DNA from: Cystobacter ferrugineus
GTDB lineage: Bacteria; Myxococcota; Myxococcia; Myxococcales; Myxococcaceae
Direction: 5' to 3'
Assembly (NCBI RefSeq): GCF_001887355.1
Contig: NZ_MPIN01000003.1
Location: 494,919-558,918, forward strand
DNA length: 64,000 nt
The notes under the pieces were generated by a model. That model saw nothing but the letters and a program-made list of their open reading frames with translations. It did no database searches and was not told where the DNA came from. A program made the translations under genes and the position numbers. Position 1 is the first letter of the stretch. Each line of letters begins with the position of its first letter. Positions 19,918 to 28,680 of this stretch are shown here, one piece after another.

Positions 19918-20565
19918 ATGAAGATGTTCATGAAGTCCGCCGTCGCCGCCCTCGTGCTCGCCGCCCCCTCGCTCGCCTTCGCCACCGAGTACGTCATCGA
20001 CTCGGGTCACTCGAGCGCCTCCTTCGCCGTGAAGCACATGATGGTGTCGACCGTGCGCGGCGCCTTCTCGAAGGTGACCGGCACCGCCAACATCGATGAG
20101 AAGGACCTGACCAAGTCCACCATCGAGGCGACCATCGACGCCACCACCATCAACACCAACGAGCCCAAGCGCGACGAGCACCTGCGCGGCTCGGACTTCT
20201 TCGACACCGCGAAGTACCCCACCATCACCTTCAAGTCGACGAAGGTCGCCAAGGCCGGCAAGAACCTCAAGGTGACGGGCGACCTCACCATGCACGGCGT
20301 GACCAAGCCGGTGGTGCTGGACGTGGAGGGCTTCACCACCGAGTCGAAGGATCCCTGGGGCAACTTCAAGCGCGGCGGCTCGGCCACCACGAAGATCAAC
20401 CGCAAGGACTTCGGCCTGTCCTGGAACTCGGCCATCGAGACGGGCGGCGTGGCCGTGGGTGAGGAAGTGACGATCACCATCGACCTGGAGCTCAACAAGA
20501 AGCAGGAGGCCGCTCCGGCCGCCGCTGCTCCGGCCGCCGCTCCCGCCGCCAAGAGCACGAAGTAG
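19918..20565 (+). CDS. YceI-family exported lipid-binding protein
   Basis: A 215-residue periplasmic protein of the YceI lipocalin-like family, whose members bind isoprenoid or other long hydrophobic chains in a beta-barrel. Signal peptide MKMFMKSAVAALVLAAPSLAFA is followed by YVIDSGHSSASFAVKHMMVSTVRGAFS, the conserved family opening. GDLTMHGVTKPV and INRKDFGLSW are also characteristic. The C-terminus has an added Ala/Pro tail (AAPAAAAPAAAPAAK). GGAG precedes the ATG. The sigma-54 promoter and divergent XylR-like activator suggest induction by a small hydrophobic ligand, which would fit a carrier or sequestration role (inference). Confidence 0.9.
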   Translation: MKMFMKSAVAALVLAAPSLAFATEYVIDSGHSSASFAVKHMMVSTVRGAFSKVTGTANIDEKDLTKSTIEATIDATTINTNEPKRDEHLRGSDFFDTAKYPTITFKSTKVAKAGKNLKVTGDLTMHGVTKPVVLDVEGFTTESKDPWGNFKRGGSATTKINRKDFGLSWNSAIETGGVAVGEEVTITIDLELNKKQEAAPAAAAPAAAPAAKSTK

Positions 20566-20595
20566 TTCCCGGCGAAGTCCGGCGCAGCACCCGGC

Positions 20596-20617
20596 GGGGC
20601 CCTGGCAACGGGGCCCC
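20596..20617 (+). terminator. Possible transcription terminator after the YceI gene
   Basis: GGGGCCC, an 8-nt loop, then GGGCCCC form a perfect 7-bp GC stem 30 bp past the stop codon. Only a weak T-containing tail (GTCGTCGTTT) follows, so efficiency is doubtful. Confidence 0.45.
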
Positions 20618-20672
20618 GTCGTCGTTTGCGGCTCCTTGGCTCATGCCCCGGGATGAGGCATCGTGGTCTTTC

Positions 20673-21200
20673 ATGAAGAAAACGAGATGTTCGCGGGTGT
20701 CGCGCTTGCGCGCGTTCGCTGGTGCCCTGGTTGTCTCCTGTGCCCTGTGGGGAGGCGGTGAGCGCACCGCCGAGGCCCGTGAGGCTCCAGCGCAGGGCGC
20801 GCCCGAGAAGAAGGCTCCCGAGAAGAAGGCTCCCGAGAAGAAGACTCCCGAGAAGAAGACTCCCGAGAAGAAGGCGCCAGGCAAGAAGGCTCCCGAGAAG
20901 AAGGCTCCTGGCAAGAGCCCGCCCACCAAGGCGGCCAAGCCCCCGGTGGATCCCGCGGCGCTCTTCACGAAGCTCGGCTGCCCGGTGTGTCACGCGCCCG
21001 GTGCCCGCTACCACGGGAAGATCCTCACGGCTCCCCACAAGTCCCCGGAGATGCTGGCGAAGTGGATCCGCACCCCCGAGAAGTTCCTCCCCAACACGGC
21101 GATGCCCTCCTACGAGACGCTGCTCGACGAGCCGAGCGCGCTCGCCCTGGCGCGCTGGCTCAAGGAGGCTGGTCCCGGCGCTCCGACGCACGGCTATTAG
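20673..21200 (+). CDS. Small exported c-type cytochrome with PEKKA-repeat linker
   Basis: A 175-residue protein with a signal peptide (MKKTRCSRVSRLRAFAGALVVSCAL), then eight pentads of the PEKKA/PEKKT/PGKKA type, then a mono-haem cytochrome c domain of about 80 residues. Haem attachment is Cys103-x-x-Cys106-His107 (CPVCH), and Met144 in NTAMPSY is the likely distal ligand. The Lys/Pro linker is probably an extended, positively charged tether. It likely acts as a periplasmic electron carrier; no oxidase or dehydrogenase gene is adjacent. An alternative start lies 30 bases upstream at 20643, without a better ribosome-binding site. Confidence 0.82.
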   Translation: MKKTRCSRVSRLRAFAGALVVSCALWGGGERTAEAREAPAQGAPEKKAPEKKAPEKKTPEKKTPEKKAPGKKAPEKKAPGKSPPTKAAKPPVDPAALFTKLGCPVCHAPGARYHGKILTAPHKSPEMLAKWIRTPEKFLPNTAMPSYETLLDEPSALALARWLKEAGPGAPTHGY

Positions 21201-21221
21201 TGGCCCCGCGCGGCCGCGCGC

Positions 21222-22331
21222 TCAGGGCTCGATGACCTGGTTCAGCATCCACTCGAAGAGGAAAGGGACGCGGGCGAACTGGCGGATGACCCGGGCGCGC
21301 AACCCGGGACGCCGCGCCAGGGTGAGCAACAGCCGGGTGAAGAACACGTACCGGAGATAGGGCACGCGCACCGCCTGTTCATAGCCGGTGAGCGACGCGC
21401 GCGAGGCCCCCTTCGCGAGCACCTCGGGCAGGTGCCGTCCCAGCTCGGCCGCGGAGCGGAAGGCGAGCGTCAGCCCCTCGCCGGTGATGGCATCCACGTA
21501 CCCCGCCGCGTCTCCCACCAGCACGAAGCGGTCCAGGCTCCGGGCGCGCACGCCGCGCTCCAGGGGCCCCGCGCCTCGCGGCGAGGAATCCGCGGGCGCG
21601 CCCACGAGCCGGGCCTGCAACGCGGGGAAGTGGCGCACGAGTTCGGCGAAGCCGATACGCCCCTCCATGCCTCCGTCCTGCCAGAGGAAGGCCACGCCCA
21701 CGCGCTCGTCACCCGCGGGCGTGACATAGGCCTCCACGCCCTGGGCGAAGTGGACCTCCACGAAGGGCGTCCAGGGCTTCATCCGGAAGTGCTGGCGCAG
21801 GCCGTAGCGCTTGGGAGCCGAGGACCGGGTCTCCACGTCCAGGCCCTGGTCCCGCCGCAGCGGCGAGGCCAGTCCATCCGCGGCCACCAGCAGGCGTGCC
21901 TCCACCCGTTCTCCGGCAGCAGTCGTCAGCCGCACGCGCTCGGACGTTCGATCCACCGCGGTCACCTGGGCGTGTTCGCGGATTTCCACCCCCACGCCCC
22001 GAGCCACGCGCTCCAGCGCCGTCTGCAGGGCGAGCCGGCGGATGCCGAGCCCACCGGGCGGGGGCAGGCGGCCCTCGACCGAGGTGCCATCCTCCTGGAG
22101 GTAGCGGATGCCCACGATGGGGGCACAGTCGGCCGGGGTGAGGTGCGCGCGCGCCCCGAGCGCCTCGAGCTCGCGCAGCCCCGCGGGCATCAACCCCTCC
22201 CCACAGGCCTTGTCGCGGGGCAGTCCCTGCCGCTCGAACAGGAGCGTGGAGATTCCCCGCCGCGCGGCATGGATGGCCACCGCGAGCCCCGCCGGTCCTC
22301 CCCCCACGATCGCCACGTCCGTCTTCGTCAT
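21222..22331 (-). CDS. FAD-dependent oxidoreductase, geranylgeranyl-reductase/aromatic-hydroxylase-like
   Basis: A 369-residue flavoprotein. FAD-binding GGGPAG lies at residues 10-15 with the downstream acidic FERQG, DGLASPLR is the middle motif, and LVGDAAGYVDAITGEGL is the second FAD contact. Proteins of this kind reduce isoprenoid chains or hydroxylate phenolic lipids. It starts 12 bp after the stop of the ICMT-type methyltransferase gene, so the pair forms an operon. The same two-gene pair accompanies type III polyketide synthases in alkylresorcinol/alkylquinone clusters (SrsB/SrsC in Streptomyces), but no such synthase is encoded next to this pair. Confidence 0.8.
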   Translation of the reverse strand: MTKTDVAIVGGGPAGLAVAIHAARRGISTLLFERQGLPRDKACGEGLMPAGLRELEALGARAHLTPADCAPIVGIRYLQEDGTSVEGRLPPPGGLGIRRLALQTALERVARGVGVEIREHAQVTAVDRTSERVRLTTAAGERVEARLLVAADGLASPLRRDQGLDVETRSSAPKRYGLRQHFRMKPWTPFVEVHFAQGVEAYVTPAGDERVGVAFLWQDGGMEGRIGFAELVRHFPALQARLVGAPADSSPRGAGPLERGVRARSLDRFVLVGDAAGYVDAITGEGLTLAFRSAAELGRHLPEVLAKGASRASLTGYEQAVRVPYLRYVFFTRLLLTLARRPGLRARVIRQFARVPFLFEWMLNQVIEP

Positions 22332-22343
22332 GGCGCGGCAGCC

Positions 22344-22928
22344 TCAGCGCGGCCCATGGGCGCTTCCGGGAATGAAGCGGGGACGTGTCTGGAAGGCCTG
22401 ACGGTACTCGGCGCCGAGCGCCGCCTCCTCCGCGCGGATGCGCACGGTGAGCAGCACCGCGTTGGCCACCGAGAACAGCAGGGCCGTCAGGTAGCCCCCG
22501 TGGATGAGGGGGATGCACGCCATCTCCAGGATGACCGCGACGTAGTTGGGATGGCGCACGAGGCGGTAGGGACCGGAGGTGACCGGCCGTGCTCCGGGAA
22601 TGAAGACGATGCGCGTGTTCCAGCGCTCGCCGAGCGTGGAGATCGCCCAGTAGCGCAGCGCTTGTGCCGCCACGGCCCCCACGAGCGCGGCCCGCCCCAA
22701 CACTCCCGGGAAGGCCCGCTGGAAGACGAGCACCTCGCCCGCGCAAGCCAGCAGGAACGCCGTGTGGAGCACCGTCATCACCCGGTAGTGCCCCTGCCCG
22801 ACCTCCCGGCCTCCCTGGGCCAGCGCCCGGCGCGCGTTGCGCGTGGAGAGGACGAGCTCGAAGAGGCGCTCGAGCAGGATGAACCCCAGGAAGAGCAGGT
22901 AGGCCCGTGCGGAATCGGACATCACCAT
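22344..22928 (-). CDS. Isoprenylcysteine carboxyl methyltransferase (ICMT)-family membrane methyltransferase
   Basis: A 194-residue polytopic protein with about four hydrophobic helices. The C-terminal signature GPYRLVRHPNYVAV followed by a membrane segment and RIRAEEAALGAEYRQA is the SAM-binding and helix region of the ICMT/phospholipid methyltransferase family. Bacterial members methylate polyketide quinones or resorcinols as well as other lipids. It is the first gene of a two-gene unit with the flavin oxidoreductase. Start: ATG 22928, with an internal ATG two codons later (MVMSD) as an alternative. Confidence 0.82.
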   Translation of the reverse strand: MVMSDSARAYLLFLGFILLERLFELVLSTRNARRALAQGGREVGQGHYRVMTVLHTAFLLACAGEVLVFQRAFPGVLGRAALVGAVAAQALRYWAISTLGERWNTRIVFIPGARPVTSGPYRLVRHPNYVAVILEMACIPLIHGGYLTALLFSVANAVLLTVRIRAEEAALGAEYRQAFQTRPRFIPGSAHGPR

Positions 22929-23087
22929 CGCAGTCTCACACCCGTCCCAAGCGGAAACGGCCTCCCTGGAACCCGGAGGTCCCAGGGGGCCGTTGGTTCA
23001 AGGGCGTCCTGGATGTCGAGCGCCCGCGGGGAAGATAGGCCCGCGGGTCCTCTCACGCACCTGCTCGGGGGGAACTCCGAGTGGAAC

Positions 23088-26000
23088 TCAACCTTCGGCG
23101 ACGGTCTGCACGCTGGAGCGGTAGATGAAGATGCGCGAGGTGTTGGTGCGGGTGTCCGCGGGGATGACGAAGAAGCCCTGGCCGGTGCCCTGGTAGTCGT
23201 TGGAGAAGCCCGCGACCTGGCGGCCGTCGTTGAAGGTGACGCGGATCTTCTGTCCCTCGGGTTGAGGGGGACGGCTGCCCGTGGCGAGCATGAAGAAGAT
23301 GGCCTTCACGCGCTGGATGGCGATGGACTCGGGGGCGAAGCCGGCCTGTTGCTCCAGGGGGATGGCGGAGTCGAGCAGGTCCACGTCGCGGATGGCACCC
23401 CGCTTCACCTGTCCCTCCACCGTGTGGATGATGACGCGGTGCTCGCCCGCGATGAACGCGTTGAAGGGAGCCGCGGCGGTTTGGGCCGCCGGTGGAGTCG
23501 TCACGGTCGCCATGGCCTGTCGCGAGGCTCGCGGCGGCGGAGAGCCGGGCACCAGGGGGGCTGGAGCAGCGGGCGCGGCGGATGCGGTCGGAATGGCGAA
23601 GACCGGCGGAGTGGTCTGGGCCCTCGGGAGCGGCGCGGGTGTGGCGGGAGCTGCCACGGGCGCGGGTGGAGGCGCCGGAGGGAGTGCCACGCTTCGAGGC
23701 GCTGGCGCAGCGGCAGGAGCCGGAGCCCTGGGGGCGGGCACAGGCACGGGCGCGGGCGGCGGAGGCGCGACGGGAGCCGGTGCCACCGCCGGAGCCTGCT
23801 CGGCGTCGTCCGAGAGGTCGATCTCCTGGAAGTCCATCGTGGCCAGACGCACCGGCTCGGGCTCGGGCTCGGCTTCCATGACGGGGAGGTCGGGCTCGAC
23901 GGGCGGCGGCGGCTGCTCGACGGGCGCGGTGCTCTCCTGGGCTTGTCCCCACGACTCGGAGGCGGCGGGAGCGCTCCATTCGCTCTGCATGGGGCTGGCC
24001 CAGGTGGAGTCCTGCTCCGCGGCGGGAGCGCTCCATTCAGGCGTGGCCGTCCCCGAGGCGGACTCCGACGTCGCCCATTCGGAGGGAGTCTGCTCGCCCG
24101 GCGTACCCCACTGCGAGGCGGCGCCGTCCGTTGACCACTCGGGCTGCGCGGCAGCCCCCCAGTGGGCGGAGTCCTGGCCGGGGTGTGACTCATGCGCGGG
24201 CGTCGCCCACTCGGGCTGGGGCTCGGCGGCGGGCTGGGCCTCCGCCGACGCGCTCCAATCGGAATGCGTTCCGGTGGGGGCGTAGGGGTCGGCGGGAGCG
24301 GACCAATCCGTTTGGGACGCGGTGCCGGGTTGGGCCTCGGCGCCTGCCCATTCGGTCTGGGCACCCCACTCGGGCTGGGCCTCCGGCTGAGCGCCCCACT
24401 CGGGTTGAGCCTCCATCACGGGCTGGGCGCCCCACTCGGGCTGGGCCTCCGGCTGAGCGCTCCACTCGGGCTGGGCCTCCGACTGGGCGCCCCACTCGGG
24501 CTGGGCCTCCGGCTGGGCGCCCCACTCGGGCTGGGCCTCCATGACGGGCTGGGCGCCCCACTCGGGCTGGGCCTCCATGACGGGCTGCGCCTCTTCGGGC
24601 TGGGTCTCCATCACCGGCTGATCGGCCCACTCGGGCTGGGCCTCCATGACGGGCTGGGCTTCCGGCTGATCGGCCCACTCGGGCTGGGCCTCCATGACGG
24701 GCTGGGCTTCCGGCTGATCGGCCCACTCGGGCTGAGCCTCCATGACGGGCTGGGCTTCCGGCTGAGCGGCCCACTCGGGCTGAGCCTCCATGACGGGCTG
24801 GGCTTCCTCGGGCTGGGCTTCCGGCTGATCGGCCCACTCGGGCTGGGCCTCCATGACGGGCTGAGCCTCTTCGGGCTGGGCTTCCGGCTGAGCGGCCCAC
24901 TCGGGCTGGGCCTCCATGACGGGCTGAGCCTCTTCGGGCTGGGCCTCCATCACCGGCTGAGCGGCCCACTCGGGCTGGGCCTCCATGACGGGCTGGGCTT
25001 CCGGCTGAGCAGCCCACTCGGGCTGGGCCTCCATGACGGGCTGGGCTTCCGGCTGAGCAGCCCACTCGGGCTGGGCCTCCATGACGGGCTGAGCCTCTTC
25101 GGGCTGAGCCTCCATGACGGGCTGAGCCTCCGTCGGAGCGGCCCACTCGGGCTGGGCTTCGGTGGCCGGGGCCGCGTCGCTCGGGGTGCCCCAGCCCGCG
25201 GAGTCGCTCGACCCGTTGCCATACGCCGCGCCATAGCCATAGCCATATGGATCCTCGGCGGCGCTGGTGGCGGGCTGGTCGCTCTCCGGCCGATGACCCC
25301 AGGTGGCGCTCGCCGAGATGAACTCCGGCGTGCTCATGAAGTCCGCGGCACTCTGCAACTGGAGCGGCTCCGCCGTGCTGTTGTCCTGGGCGCTGTTCAT
25401 CCAGCTCGAGCGGATGTCCGCCTCGAGCGGCACCGGCTCGTCGGACACCGTGCCGCCGGCGTGCTGCGTGTTGTGTCCCAGGTAGTCGGAGACGCTGGTG
25501 AGCGGGACGGGGTCTCCCGGGTGGCCCGAGTCGAACGTCTGCTCACTCGTGCCCCAGTCCGAGGGCTGGGTGGCCTCGGGGTTGAACGAGTCGGCGATCT
25601 GGACGGTATCCGCCACCAGATCGGGTCCCACCTGCACCGGATTCAGCTCCAGCGTGGTCGGGCGGTAATCGGCCGGGTCTTCCACGGCGGCCGGAGCAGG
25701 CTCCATCTCGGCGCCGAGGTCGGCCACGTCGAAGGTGGGCTGCTCGGTGGACTCGGGCTCCGCCGCGGGCGGCGCGGAGGGAGGCGGCTCGACGGGCACG
25801 CTCGGTGCCACCTCCGGCTCGGTCTCCCACGGAGTCTCCAGCGAGGCGTCCGTGGGGGCCGGCTCGGGCGCGGCCTCGAGCTCGGAGACGTCGAACGTGG
25901 GCGCCTCGTCGGCCGCGGAGGTCTCCGCGGGGGATTGCGGATGCGGATAGGCGGGCAGCGCGTACGACGCGGTGACCTCCATCCGGTCCGCGTCCCTCAG

Positions 26001-27209
26001 GGCCTCCTCGGTGGTCGTGGGCTCGAAGGAGCGAGGCTCACCGGTGTCCGTCCATGAGTCCTCGGTGGGCGGAGGCGCCGAGGCGGCGCCGTCCACCGCG
26101 AGTGGCGCGGAGGCCCACTCCTCGGAGACGGGCATCATGGGCTCCTCGGCGAACATCGGTTCGGCCTGGAGCGGTCCTTCCGCGGCGTCGAGCACCGAGA
26201 CATCCGTGGCCGGGATGTCGAGGGTCTGGGGATGCGCCAGCAACTCCTCGTCCACGGGCGGCGCGGAGGAGACGGGGAGGGGATCATCGGTGTTGAGCGA
26301 GGAGAAGTCGTCCTCACCCAGTTCCTGGATGGGCTCCGAGGCGCTCCTCACGGGAGCGGGAGTCGGCGCGGGAGGCGGGGGCGCGAGCGCGGCCGCGGAG
26401 GGCGTGGTGGTGTCCTCCCAGTCGCTCATGTCGACCGTCTCGACGGGCTCGGGAATGGTGATGGCCTCGCTGACGGGCGACAGGTCGGTGTCGGCCACCT
26501 CGAAGACATCGTCGGCGGGCTGTGCCCCATCCAGGGACAGGGGCTCGGACTCGAGCGGCGCGGTCAGCTCGTCGGTGGGCGAGGCCTCGAGGACGGCGGC
26601 CTCCTCGGCCTGGGCGTCCTCGGCCGACAGGGGCTGGGCGGAAGGGGCCGTGTGGCCCGGGTCCTGCTGTTCATAGGCCTGGGAGTCGTAGGCCTGGGGC
26701 TGCTGGGGATCGTAGCCAGCGGGGTAGGCGTACCACTGGCCATCATCGCCGTAGTAGCCCTGGGGCTGCTGCTGCGCGTAGGCCTGGGGGTCGTAGCTCT
26801 GGGGCTGCTGGGGATCGTAGCCAGTGGGGTAGGCGTACCACTGGCCATCATCGCCGTAGTAGCCCTGGGGCTGCTGCTGCGCGTAGGCCTGGGGGTCGTA
26901 GCTCTGGGGCTGCTGGGGATCGTAGCCAGCGGGGTAGGCGTACCACTGGCCATCATCGCCGTAGTAGCCCTGGGGCTGCTGGGGATCGTAGCCAGCGGGG
27001 TAGGCGTACCACTGGCCGTCATCGCCGTAGTAGCCCTGGGGCTGCTGCGCGTAGTCCACGGCCTCCGCGGGCTGCGTGGACGCACCCTGGCCGCCCAGGA
27101 GTCCCTGGAGCTCGGTCCATCGAGCTTGTTCCGCGGGGGAAAGACTCCCCTGCGTCCGCTTCTCTTCCAGGAAGCGAAACTCCCTCATCGCCACGCTCGT
27201 GTCGGACAT
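23088..27209 (-). CDS. Giant low-complexity repeat protein with conserved C-terminal domain
   Basis: A 1373-residue protein I do not recognise. A short N-terminal helix (MREFRFLEEKRTQGSLSPAEQARWTELQGLL) is followed by four tandem copies of a Tyr/Gly/Gln unit (GYYGDDGQWYAYP plus GYDPQQPQ). Next comes an acidic Ser/Thr/Pro-rich stretch of several hundred residues, an EAQPVMEAQPEWAAQP repeat array, and a proline/alanine-rich segment. The only globular-looking part is the last 120 residues or so (EHRVIIHTVEGQVKRGAIRDVDLL ... KIRVTFNDGRQVAGF), a small beta-rich domain. There is no signal peptide or membrane helix, so it is probably cytoplasmic. The Tyr/Gln-rich N-terminus is prion-like in composition. 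Flanking genes do not suggest a pathway. Confidence 0.75.
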   Translation of the reverse strand: MSDTSVAMREFRFLEEKRTQGSLSPAEQARWTELQGLLGGQGASTQPAEAVDYAQQPQGYYGDDGQWYAYPAGYDPQQPQGYYGDDGQWYAYPAGYDPQQPQSYDPQAYAQQQPQGYYGDDGQWYAYPTGYDPQQPQSYDPQAYAQQQPQGYYGDDGQWYAYPAGYDPQQPQAYDSQAYEQQDPGHTAPSAQPLSAEDAQAEEAAVLEASPTDELTAPLESEPLSLDGAQPADDVFEVADTDLSPVSEAITIPEPVETVDMSDWEDTTTPSAAALAPPPPAPTPAPVRSASEPIQELGEDDFSSLNTDDPLPVSSAPPVDEELLAHPQTLDIPATDVSVLDAAEGPLQAEPMFAEEPMMPVSEEWASAPLAVDGAASAPPPTEDSWTDTGEPRSFEPTTTEEALRDADRMEVTASYALPAYPHPQSPAETSAADEAPTFDVSELEAAPEPAPTDASLETPWETEPEVAPSVPVEPPPSAPPAAEPESTEQPTFDVADLGAEMEPAPAAVEDPADYRPTTLELNPVQVGPDLVADTVQIADSFNPEATQPSDWGTSEQTFDSGHPGDPVPLTSVSDYLGHNTQHAGGTVSDEPVPLEADIRSSWMNSAQDNSTAEPLQLQSAADFMSTPEFISASATWGHRPESDQPATSAAEDPYGYGYGAAYGNGSSDSAGWGTPSDAAPATEAQPEWAAPTEAQPVMEAQPEEAQPVMEAQPEWAAQPEAQPVMEAQPEWAAQPEAQPVMEAQPEWAAQPVMEAQPEEAQPVMEAQPEWAAQPEAQPEEAQPVMEAQPEWADQPEAQPEEAQPVMEAQPEWAAQPEAQPVMEAQPEWADQPEAQPVMEAQPEWADQPEAQPVMEAQPEWADQPVMETQPEEAQPVMEAQPEWGAQPVMEAQPEWGAQPEAQPEWGAQSEAQPEWSAQPEAQPEWGAQPVMEAQPEWGAQPEAQPEWGAQTEWAGAEAQPGTASQTDWSAPADPYAPTGTHSDWSASAEAQPAAEPQPEWATPAHESHPGQDSAHWGAAAQPEWSTDGAASQWGTPGEQTPSEWATSESASGTATPEWSAPAAEQDSTWASPMQSEWSAPAASESWGQAQESTAPVEQPPPPVEPDLPVMEAEPEPEPVRLATMDFQEIDLSDDAEQAPAVAPAPVAPPPPAPVPVPAPRAPAPAAAPAPRSVALPPAPPPAPVAAPATPAPLPRAQTTPPVFAIPTASAAPAAPAPLVPGSPPPRASRQAMATVTTPPAAQTAAAPFNAFIAGEHRVIIHTVEGQVKRGAIRDVDLLDSAIPLEQQAGFAPESIAIQRVKAIFFMLATGSRPPQPEGQKIRVTFNDGRQVAGFSNDYQGTGQGFFVIPADTRTNTSRIFIYRSSVQTVAEG
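24350..25160 (-). repeat. In-gene tandem array encoding EAQP(V)MEAQPEW-type repeats
   Basis: More than twenty imperfect units built from EAQPVMEAQPEW and shorter EAQPEW or EEAQP variants. DNA copies are nearly identical (recurring ACTCGGGCTGGGCCTCC on the plus strand), indicating recent expansion. Unit order is irregular, as expected from slippage or unequal recombination. Confidence 0.85.
26670..27055 (-). repeat. Four tandem Tyr/Gly/Gln-rich units at the N-terminus of the giant protein
   Basis: Four copies of a unit encoding GYYGDDGQWYAYPxGYDPQQP, three of them extended by a YDPQAYAQQQP-type spacer. The copies differ by only a few bases, so the array is prone to length variation. Confidence 0.85.
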
Positions 27210-27336
27210 CCGTCACCTCGCTGCGAACCGGAGAGCCGGCTCTCCCGTCACAGCGCCAAGCAAGAAATTTCCGCGCGCGAGTCTAGGAGAGTCGGCAAGG
27301 GGGGTAAACTTCACGAACGCGGATTCCGCCTGCCTG

Positions 27337-28680
27337 TTACCTCCGCGAGAGAGCCGCCTTCACCGCTTCGTCCAATTGCGTCACGCTCCGGCCGTACTGG
27401 TGCTGGAGGGCCTCCTCGAAGGTGGCGCCCTGGCCGACCTGACGGATGAGGCCGAGGAGCCGGCCGGGCCCTCCCTGACTCAACAGTTCGCGCACCGCCA
27501 TGCCCGAGGTGCCATAGGCCAGGGCCGGGTCTCCCTGCTGGATGAGGGACTCCCCCGCCATCCGGGACAGCGAGGGGAGCTGACCGGCCTGGGCCGCGCC
27601 CCGCAGGCGGTTGACGAGCGAGTAGGGGGGCTTGTCGCTGCCCAGGTAGCGCCACTCCACGTATTCGGCGAGCCCCTCGTTGAGCCAGACGGGGACGGGG
27701 TTGCCGGCGCCCACGAGATCATCCACCACGGCGTGGACGTACTCGTGCACGAGGGTGGCCTTGGTCTGGGGGGTGAGCTCGGCGGCGTCGTTGATGCGGA
27801 TGGCGCCCGCGGAGTACAGGCCGGCCACGGCGCGCGCGAGGGCGGCGCCCTGGTGGGTGCGGAACTCCTCGCGGGTATAGAGGACGACGTCGACGGGCGT
27901 CTCGCGCGCCTCGCCGAGCACCTGGTGGGTATGGTTGCGTGCCTCATCGAGCGCGGCGACGATGCGGCCCTCGTACTCGGCGCGCTGGCCGAAGTCGCGC
28001 GCGTTGTTGAAGTACTTCACGATGAAGCGGCTGTTGGCGCGCGTGCGCATGCCGTCCGCGCCCACGCTGGAGCCGAAGGCGAGCCCCGAGGGGGACGCCG
28101 GGCTCGAGCGCGGGGCCTCCGCTTCGCCCGAGAAGCGCCGCTCGATGGCGAGCAGTTGGGCGCGCGCCGCGTTCTCCTCGTTCGCCAGGGCGAGGGCCTT
28201 CTGCATCAGGGCTCGGGCCTGGGGTGCCTCGGGGGCGCGCGAGGGCACGCGCCGCAGCGCCGCGAGCGCGCCCTCCGGATCCTTGTCCTCGAGCAGCAGC
28301 CGGCCCAGCTCCAGCCCGAAGTAGCCCTGCTTGGGAAAGCTCTCCAGTCCCTGGCGCAGGGCTTCCTCGGCGGCGCCGCGCTGGTCGGTGGCGAGCGCCG
28401 TGCGGGTCACGCAGCGCAGGCCCCGCACCGTCTCGAGGAAGTTCACGGCGCGCTCACCGAGCGCGTACGCCATGACGGCATCCGAGCCGGCGAGGGCCTC
28501 GCATCCCTGGAGCAGGGCGGTGGCGATGGTGCGGCGCTCGGCGGGGGAGTGGGTCTTGGGTTTCACCGCGGCCCAGGCCAGGTACAGCTCATCCCAATTG
28601 CCCTGGGCGGCGAGCTTCTGGGCCTGCGTCGGCGTGGGGGGGGCGGCCGAGAGCAGGGCGGAGAGGAACAGGGCACGCAT
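27337..28680 (-). CDS. Exported peptidase-MA-like metalloprotease with TPR-type N-terminus
   Basis: A 447-residue protein with a short signal peptide (MRALFLSALLSAAPPTPTQA). The first half is helical, with TPR-like periodicity (about residues 25-190). The second half resembles the peptidase MA superfamily: a zinc-binding HEYVH motif near residue 310, followed by NEGLAEYVEW, whose Glu would be the third ligand. KATLVHEYVHAVVDD and GTSGMAVRELL fit the family. Likely a periplasmic or surface gluzincin. The gene is followed on the same strand by the giant repeat-protein gene, 127 bp away. Confidence 0.75.
   Translation of the reverse strand: MRALFLSALLSAAPPTPTQAQKLAAQGNWDELYLAWAAVKPKTHSPAERRTIATALLQGCEALAGSDAVMAYALGERAVNFLETVRGLRCVTRTALATDQRGAAEEALRQGLESFPKQGYFGLELGRLLLEDKDPEGALAALRRVPSRAPEAPQARALMQKALALANEENAARAQLLAIERRFSGEAEAPRSSPASPSGLAFGSSVGADGMRTRANSRFIVKYFNNARDFGQRAEYEGRIVAALDEARNHTHQVLGEARETPVDVVLYTREEFRTHQGAALARAVAGLYSAGAIRINDAAELTPQTKATLVHEYVHAVVDDLVGAGNPVPVWLNEGLAEYVEWRYLGSDKPPYSLVNRLRGAAQAGQLPSLSRMAGESLIQQGDPALAYGTSGMAVRELLSQGGPGRLLGLIRQVGQGATFEEALQHQYGRSVTQLDEAVKAALSRR

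Noticed and set aside
19634..19921. A 95-codon ORF between the sigma-54 promoter and the YceI gene
   Set aside because: Composition is not protein-like and there is no homology or good ribosome-binding site. Treated as an untranslated leader.
20800..20930. The PEKKA repeat stretch as a possible DNA repeat element
   Set aside because: The repeats are in frame within the cytochrome gene and code for a Lys/Pro linker, so no separate element is needed.
24192..26057. A 621-codon plus-strand ORF opposite the giant repeat protein
   Set aside because: It is the antisense of the repeat array; its Gly/Leu-rich repeats mirror the EAQPEW units and it has no domain or ribosome-binding site.
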